64,000 nucleotides of DNA from Lutraria lutraria (taxonomy: Eukaryota; Mollusca; Bivalvia; Venerida; Mactridae). Shown piece by piece: positions 58,859 through 64,000 of the stretch; within the stretch, counting starts at the first letter, position 1; every line of letters starts with the position of its first letter. The DNA is taken from NCBI GenBank assembly GCA_964023205.1, contig OZ026835.1, positions 9,940,414-10,004,413 of the forward strand. The letters are read 5' to 3'. The notes below the pieces were generated by a model. It searched no databases, was not told the origin of the DNA, and saw nothing but the letters and a program-made list of their open reading frames with translations. The translations under genes were made by a program, and so were the position numbers.

Positions 58859-60998
58859 TTACTCGTAATATGCACCGAAGATTAGTGCTATGACAAACAT
58901 ATCCTTATTTGTATATGTGACGCAAGATGAGCTATCTGTTTTGTCATCCCAAACACAGCGACTGGCCACCTCCACGCCTTGATCTGCGTTCTGTCCTACA
59001 ATCACATTGACTGAGATTTTGTGGCGAGGAAAATTCAATTCTTTAACCTTATCTTTGATCCTGTCTGCAATCAAGCAAGTGAGTTGACTTGAAGTATCAT
59101 GGTCGTATTTTTGATCCTCAAATTCATTCTGAAGCACATCTAAAACCGCGTTACGTACCTTGGATGGTGAAAAACCCGACCCGTCGTCCGGTTTCATTTT
59201 GTACGTGTTCTCTTTTTTAACGACAGGTTTTATCATGTCCGCGGAAATGTCCGATTTGGCACGCATTGAGATCGTCATCCGTCGCATACTTCCGAGCGTT
59301 TTAACTTGGTTTTGAAGGCCACCAAATTTAGATTGCCGACGACCCATCGAATCCGCCGGCGGTTTTAAGCCACCAGCCGGCTCTTTATTGATAGATTCTT
59401 TTCGGTTTTTCCACGCGGCGAAAACTTCATCGCTAGAATTCTTCGAAGTTACCTGCAATAATATAATTTACAAATGTATATACACATGTACACATAAAAA
59501 AACAGTAAAAGCCAAGTAATTGTCCACTTAAACATGAAAAAAACTCGTTTTAAATACCACTTGTTGTGGACTGTTTACGGTATTTCTTTTGTATTCTAAC
59601 CTTAATAATTAAGTCCACCTCAATATACCGTTTATTTGTCACAAACAACGGTCATACTGTTAAGATGAATTTGTATTTGCCAGATACATGCTTGATTTTT
59701 ACGGAAATATGATATTCATAATATATAAATTTATTCTTCTCGTAAAACATTAATAGCAGTATTTATACAACATAACATCGATACAGTAAAACTTTCATAG
59801 CAGTATTTATACCACATAATATCGATACAGTAAAACTTTCATAGCAGTATTTATACCACATATTATCGATACAGTAAAATGTTCATAGCACTATTTATAC
59901 TTCATAATATCGATACAGTAAAACTTTCATAGCAGTATTTATACCACATAATATCGATACAGTAAAACTTTCATAGCAGTATTTATACCGCGTAATATCG
60001 ACACAGTAAAACGTTCATAGAACTATTTATACCACATAATATCAATACAATAAAACTGAGTGTCATGGAACCACCTTTTGTTCGAAAACTAACAATTATA
60101 TGTTATGGTGCATATTTGGATATCTTCGTAACTAAAAAAACTAAAGGTATCGGTTACGACTGTAGCTTCCTAATTACGAAGAATACCCAAATATGCGTTC
60201 TAACCATCTTGGTACCCCGTGTATATGCGCAGTGTGTACTAAGTCGTTATTCGAAATTAAGAAAATTAAAACACTTGATTAAGACAAGAATGCCCAAAAA
60301 ATCCTAGTTGCTAATTGGATAAGGAAGTGGGGCGAGCACTAGATGTTAATAATGAAGTGATCTCATCATAGAAGAAATATAGAAAGCCGGTCCGAAAGTA
60401 TGAGGTAGTAACAATTAGGTGGTTTTGACATTGAGATGGTCACTGAATTAAGGTTTACTATCATAGATTTCTGTTCCGTAATATAAAACTATTATTGATA
60501 ACAACCCCGCTTACTGGTACATGTACATATAGTAAGCCATGTGAATTAAGACCAATAAATGCAATGTGTGCCCCGGGTGTTCTAGCCCCGGGGTTATACA
60601 ACTTGAGAACAGTCTCTGAGCTCAAATCTCAGTTTAATTCTCAAAGTAATACGGTTGAAATAATAGAGCTGATCAATGTTTAAACATTATTCAGATGAAG
60701 TATTCTGTCAAACTGATGTATCAATAATATCTTTATTTTCCGATCATTATTAGCTTAGAAACATTAACAGACAAGAAATGAGATTTGAGTTTGGGGGCCC
60801 AGGTTTTATTACCTGGGGACCTGTTCACTTCTCATTTTGGGGTTTATTTGGACTTTAGGAGCGTATATTAATGACTGTGTCGTTCTTAGTGACTCTTTTG
60901 CCTGATGGCTTTCATTCATTGTTTTATGTTTTAATAAGTAATCACAAATTTGTATGAATACTTACCGTCTTAATTGCACTATCTGTAGGAGTAGCCAT
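58859..60998 (-). CDS. Tctex1-domain dynein light chain family protein (DYNLT-like)
   Basis: Two exons on the minus strand, 60998-60966 (M-A-T-P-T-D-S-A-I-K-T, phase 0) and 59452-58859, are joined GT-AG to give 208 residues. The N-terminal 90 residues are basic and probably disordered (R-R-Q-S-K-F, then M-R-R-M-T-I-S-M-R). Residues about 94-208 are a complete Tctex1 domain. Its family hallmarks are F-P-R-H-K-I-x-V-x-V-I-V-G-Q, then S-R-C-V-W-D, and the terminal F-G-A-Y-Y-E. Members bind dynein intermediate chain or act in axonemal and ciliary complexes. The extended N-terminus resembles the Tctex1-domain-containing subgroup (DYNLT2/4/5) rather than the about 113-residue cytoplasmic DYNLT1. 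The exact orthologue is not resolved. Confidence 0.85.
59757..60057. repeat. 44-bp minisatellite, about 7 copies
   Basis: Tandem units contain CAGTATTTATACCACATAAT then ATCGATACAGTAAAACTTTC and ATAG. They lie in the intron of the Tctex1-type gene, with moderate divergence at the right end. Non-coding. Confidence 0.93.
60567..60830. mobile_element. MITE with GAGCTCAAATCT / AGATTTGAG inverted arms
   Basis: The longest copy of the family also seen at 25876 and 43160. The outer arms hold CCCCGGG-type words (60571 and 60588) facing CCCAGG/CCTGGGG words (60798-60817). The inner arms CTCTGAGCTCAAATCTCA and TGAGATTTGAG are well matched. It lies in the intron of the Tctex1-type gene. Confidence 0.6.
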
Positions 60999-61084
60999 TA
61001 TTTATCGTCACCCACAACTGAAAGTACAGGACAGAAACCTCTTAAGTTGACTCAAAGAGCTTAAAGTTATTAACCCTGAATAGT

Positions 61085-61310
61085 TAGCTGGACTTGTAAC
61101 CAGCCGATACTAGATCGAATCTCGCTCGCGGCAAGTCAAACTTTTCTATGAAAATGTGTAAAAATGTCAATATTTCTCCATACGTGGAGAAGTTGCCGGC
61201 TGCTTATGGAAGAGTTAGTTAATCAGCTGGTTAGAATACAGTCCAGAAAAAGTGACAAGGTGGACCAGTCGCTGTATATAACTAAAACATCGCTGAAAAA
61301 CGGGCGTCCA
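61085..61310 (+). mobile_element. tRNA-derived SINE (5'-truncated head)
   Basis: A B-box-like GATCGAATCTC lies near 61113. The body 'CTCCATACGTGGAGAAGTTG' is at 61179 and the 3' end 'CTGTATATAACTAAAACATC' then 'GCTGAAAAACGGGCG' at 61271. The same 3' end is at 63440. The A-box is missing. It lies upstream of the Tctex1-type gene's start. Confidence 0.7.
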
Positions 61311-61439
61311 ACTCACTGAAACAATTAGTGAAAGTCAGAGAATTTTTACGAGCTTTACGCCTATTTTCAGATTTATGTTAATTTATATACAGACTTGCAG
61401 TTGACCTAATCTGTGTTCATAGATTCTGTTTCGGTACTG

Positions 61440-61700
61440 ATCAACTTCTAACCCCGAATCTCACGATTCTCCAGTGGAAGACAAAAAAAGGATCTTTACC
61501 ACAATGCCTCACTGAGAACAGCACTCGAAGCCATCAACCCGAGTTCCTTAGACCTCCCTTTTTCCGATGAAGACATTAAAAGGAAGCGGCTCCAAGTACT
61601 TATTTACCCTTTCACAAGATACCGACAACTCCCCTACATTCAAACCCGGACCGTCGGATTACTAACCCAGCACACTTACCACTGGACGACAGTCGCGGTC
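61440..61700 (-). mobile_element. tRNA-derived SINE, minus strand
   Basis: Read on the minus strand from 61700, the head contains an A-box-like GTCCAGTGGTAAG and a B-box-like CCGGGTTTGAATG, with GTTAGTAATCC between them. A body of about 200 bp follows toward 61440. It is a different SINE family from 61085. Confidence 0.5.
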
Positions 61701-62053
61701 ATACTAGTGCAGAAATTAGTTTCAAGTTTGGATTTATCCATTACGGAAAAAAGGACAGTATTTGCTTGACAGATCCGTCTGATTAAGCTGTATTAAAAGA
61801 TGAATGAAAAAATATAGCAAAACTCTACATTATAACTACCTTCATGGTACAACAACAACGACAGTTGTAACATCATGGTTGTCTCATTGCAATGTTAGAA
61901 TGTAGAAGAACATAAGAACTGGTCCAAAAACAATGGTCTTAAACATGAAAGCGATCTTACCATTGAGGTGATCTGTCACTGAAATTTTACTGTACTTTTT
62001 TCAATACACAATTTCAGTGCGTTTAATTGCATAGGGTTCATTTCATTCTTATT
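61701..62053. other. intergenic, nothing seen
   Basis: AT-rich sequence without supportable features. Confidence 0.5.
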
Positions 62054-62235
62054 ACAGTCAAACCTGTGTTAGCGGCCACCTCCGAAAAAAGTTCTTCCTT
62101 TCCTATGAATAAATGCCATTCTTTTAGATCATTAACAACAAAATGAACTCCAAATAAAAGTCATCTGTCAATAAAGGGAATATATTGTCTTTTCAAGGGT
62201 GACCTATCCCGACAATCGCCTTATAACAGTACAAT
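62054..62235. mobile_element. MITE, ACAGTCAAACCTG family, right end degraded
   Basis: A clear left end ACAGTCAAACCTGTGTTAGC is followed by GGCCACCTCCGAA. The interior 'GTCATCTGTCAATAAAGGG' matches 45429. The right end is too diverged to place. Confidence 0.5.
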
Positions 62236-63112
62236 AATCTCCATTTGATATAAGTATATTTTTTTTAGAATTATTCAAAACATGACATGATTGCGGAAAG
62301 TGACGCAAAACCATATAAATCTACCAATATGTTGTAACCCATGTACATTAAATGATTAAATTTATCATAGAAAGATTATCCATGTATTGTCATCAATATG
62401 TCGTAAACTTGACTTACCTTATTTCAAACTAGTAATTAAATGTCTGCGTCCAATTCACAGATAATAAAAAAACACTTAATCTGGAATCTTTGAAATAATT
62501 CTCATGAATATTTTAAGATTGGTATTAAACAATTTTTTGTGAACATATATTCGAAATTCTATTTTTTCCACGTTCTTAATTAAAGTTTTTGATACGTAGT
62601 TATGGTCTTAGATCGATGAAGTATATGTTTAATTCATATTTAAAAACTTTAAACAGATTAGCAAGATTTAATCGTTGAATTCTCTAACTAGCACTCTGGC
62701 TGTACGCATGATTAATCATAGTTATGTATCTACATGGATTCGATTTTAAAATGAAATATTGACCATAGATTCGTTTACAGCTCTGTAACATAATGGGATT
62801 GCCCTTTCTACTTTCAAATGTTTACTGTTATCGACGTAATTACATTCTTAATCTGCTAATACTCGCTAAACCATTTTCTTAAGCTTTATAGATTCGAATA
62901 AAGAACGTTAGGCTACTACAGTGTAACGATACAATTATTGACCATCTTATTTGATTGAAAGTTAAAACGTTTTTGTAATCAATGGTGCCGTATTATGATA
63001 CAAGTCCCGGATAATGTTCAAATCTAGATTTAATCACACTATCAAGACTAAATAAATTATATAAACAATGACGTCTGATGAACTTGAAGTCATATTTATG
63101 ATGTTACATGTA
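62236..63112. other. intergenic, nothing seen
   Basis: AT-rich, without supportable features. Confidence 0.5.
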
Positions 63113-63287
63113 CAGTACAACCTCTCCAGAGCGGCCCTCTCTTGAGCAACAACCTCCCTGCAACAACAACATGATTTTTCACACTGCACAAATTAACTTT
63201 GAATTTTACCTCTCTAGAGCAACATTCACTCAACAACAACACAATTTTGCTACTCCCAAAGGGTGTTGCTTTGGAAAGGTTGCACAG
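63113..63287. mobile_element. pogo/Tigger-like MITE
   Basis: Flanked by TA on both sides, it starts CAGTACAACCTCTCCAGAGC and ends GGAAAGGTTGCACAG. Internal 'TTGAGCAACAACCTC' and 'GGGTGTTGCTTTGG' words are shared with 33379 and 25484. The open frame across it is not a gene. Confidence 0.75.
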
Positions 63288-63394
63288 TAGTTGAAAACTT
63301 TGCTTATTTCTATAACATAAGTATATGAATGCTTTGCGTGTAAGTGTTTTTTGTTGTTGTATTTTTAATTAAACTCTTGTTTAGTAATTCGGTT

Positions 63395-63505
63395 GGTAGG
63401 AAATATAAAACAGTCCCGGAAACTGGTTAGGTGAACGACTGCCGTATATAACTGAAACATTAGTGAAAAATCGCGTTAAACCCAAAATAACAGACAAATA
63501 AGGAA
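63395..63505 (+). mobile_element. SINE 3' end fragment
   Basis: 'GACTGCCGTATATAACTGAA', then 'ACATTAGTGAAAAATCGCGT', then 'TAAACCCAAAATAACAGAC' matches the 3' end of the SINE at 61085. The head is absent. Confidence 0.6.
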
Positions 63506-63589
63506 ATATAAGTGTGTGTCAAACAATCAAATGTTCTAAAATGATGATAATATGTTGTTAATTAATGTATTCAATTAATAAACTCTATA

Positions 63590-63788
63590 CAGCAGAACCT
63601 CCCTAATCCGATCCTTTCTAAAACGGAATCCTATCTAAACCAAACATAACAGCTGGTCCCAATTGTATAGGCCTACTATGTATTTATTGCTAAAAGACGT
63701 TTTCATCCAGATCCTTTCTAATCCCAAAACTCTCTAATCCGACTATTTTGTCAGTCTGAACAAGTTCGGATAAAAACAATTCTACTGT
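63590..63788. mobile_element. pogo/Tigger-like MITE, second family
   Basis: The left end CAGCAGAACCTCCCTAATCC follows a TA. The right end TTCGGATAAAAACAATTCTA then CTG is its approximate inverted partner. Internal TCTAATCCGA/TCTAATCCCA words repeat. The right TA is not intact. Confidence 0.55.
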
Positions 63789-63824
63789 GGCAGTGTTAAC
63801 ACCAGTGCTTCTTATTCATCTTCA

Positions 63825-63925
63825 CATGGTGTTGATCGGTGGTCAAGCGGTAAACTGGACTTCCAAACTAAATATCGTGGGTTCGAATCTCGTCTCCGAC
63901 TTCCGATATTTCAGGTTCGCTTTTT
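63825..63925 (+). mobile_element. tRNA-like SINE head
   Basis: An A-box-like GTGGTCAAGCGG (63840) and a B-box GGGTTCGAATCTC (63879) have tRNA-like spacing and a TCC-like anticodon loop (CTTCCAAA). The acceptor stem is not well paired. This is most likely a SINE head running on towards the right edge. Confidence 0.5.
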
Positions 63926-64000
63926 TATCCTTGTACAAATTCTAATAAAGTGTCCCAACACCGAATTCATTGCAATAATGTTTATTTCACACTCTTTTCA

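Overview
The window is animal nuclear DNA, AT-rich and intron-rich, and most likely from a bivalve mollusc, probably a heterodont clam. The organism call is an inference. It rests on GT-AG spliced genes with metazoan-only families (a PRDM13-type SET/zinc-finger regulator and a Tctex1-type dynein light chain), on many tRNA-headed SINEs with a shared 3' end of a type I associate with bivalves, and on abundant short inverted-repeat elements. No bacterial, organellar or CRISPR features are present.

Layout. 1-10199 is the right-hand part of a 29-bp satellite, about 350 copies, that runs off the left edge and contains internal higher-order duplications. 10200-21000 has no supportable host gene. It holds SINE/tRNA-like remnants, a 104-bp element with a perfect 8-bp target duplication, and two decayed LINE fragments, one of which carries a nested 76-bp hairpin element. 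21210-24440 (minus) is a three-exon PRDM13 orthologue. 24441-28855 is intergenic, with promoter-like motifs, mobile fragments and an 18-copy minisatellite.

28856-40798 and 42855-55089 (both plus) are two tandem genes that I reconstruct by hand as a paralogous pair of mucin-like single-pass membrane proteins. Each has a signal peptide exon, a small cysteine-patterned extracellular domain over exons 2-5, one very large Thr/Ser-rich exon, a transmembrane exon and a cytoplasmic tail exon. All six intron phases are identical (1,1,2,1,1,2). The mucin exons are unrelated in sequence: 10-residue Thr-rich repeats in the first, about 45-residue Asn/Ser/Asp-rich repeats in the second. Intron 1 of the first gene contains a complete 3.2-kb foldback-like transposon flanked by a 9-bp target duplication.

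58859-60998 (minus) is a two-exon Tctex1-family gene. The rest of the right side is minisatellites, SINEs and small terminal-inverted-repeat elements.

The genes do not form a pathway. The strongest candidates for something undescribed are the tandem mucin-receptor pair and the foldback element. All exon structures are read from splice signals, phase and protein similarity recalled by eye; no search or transcript data were available.
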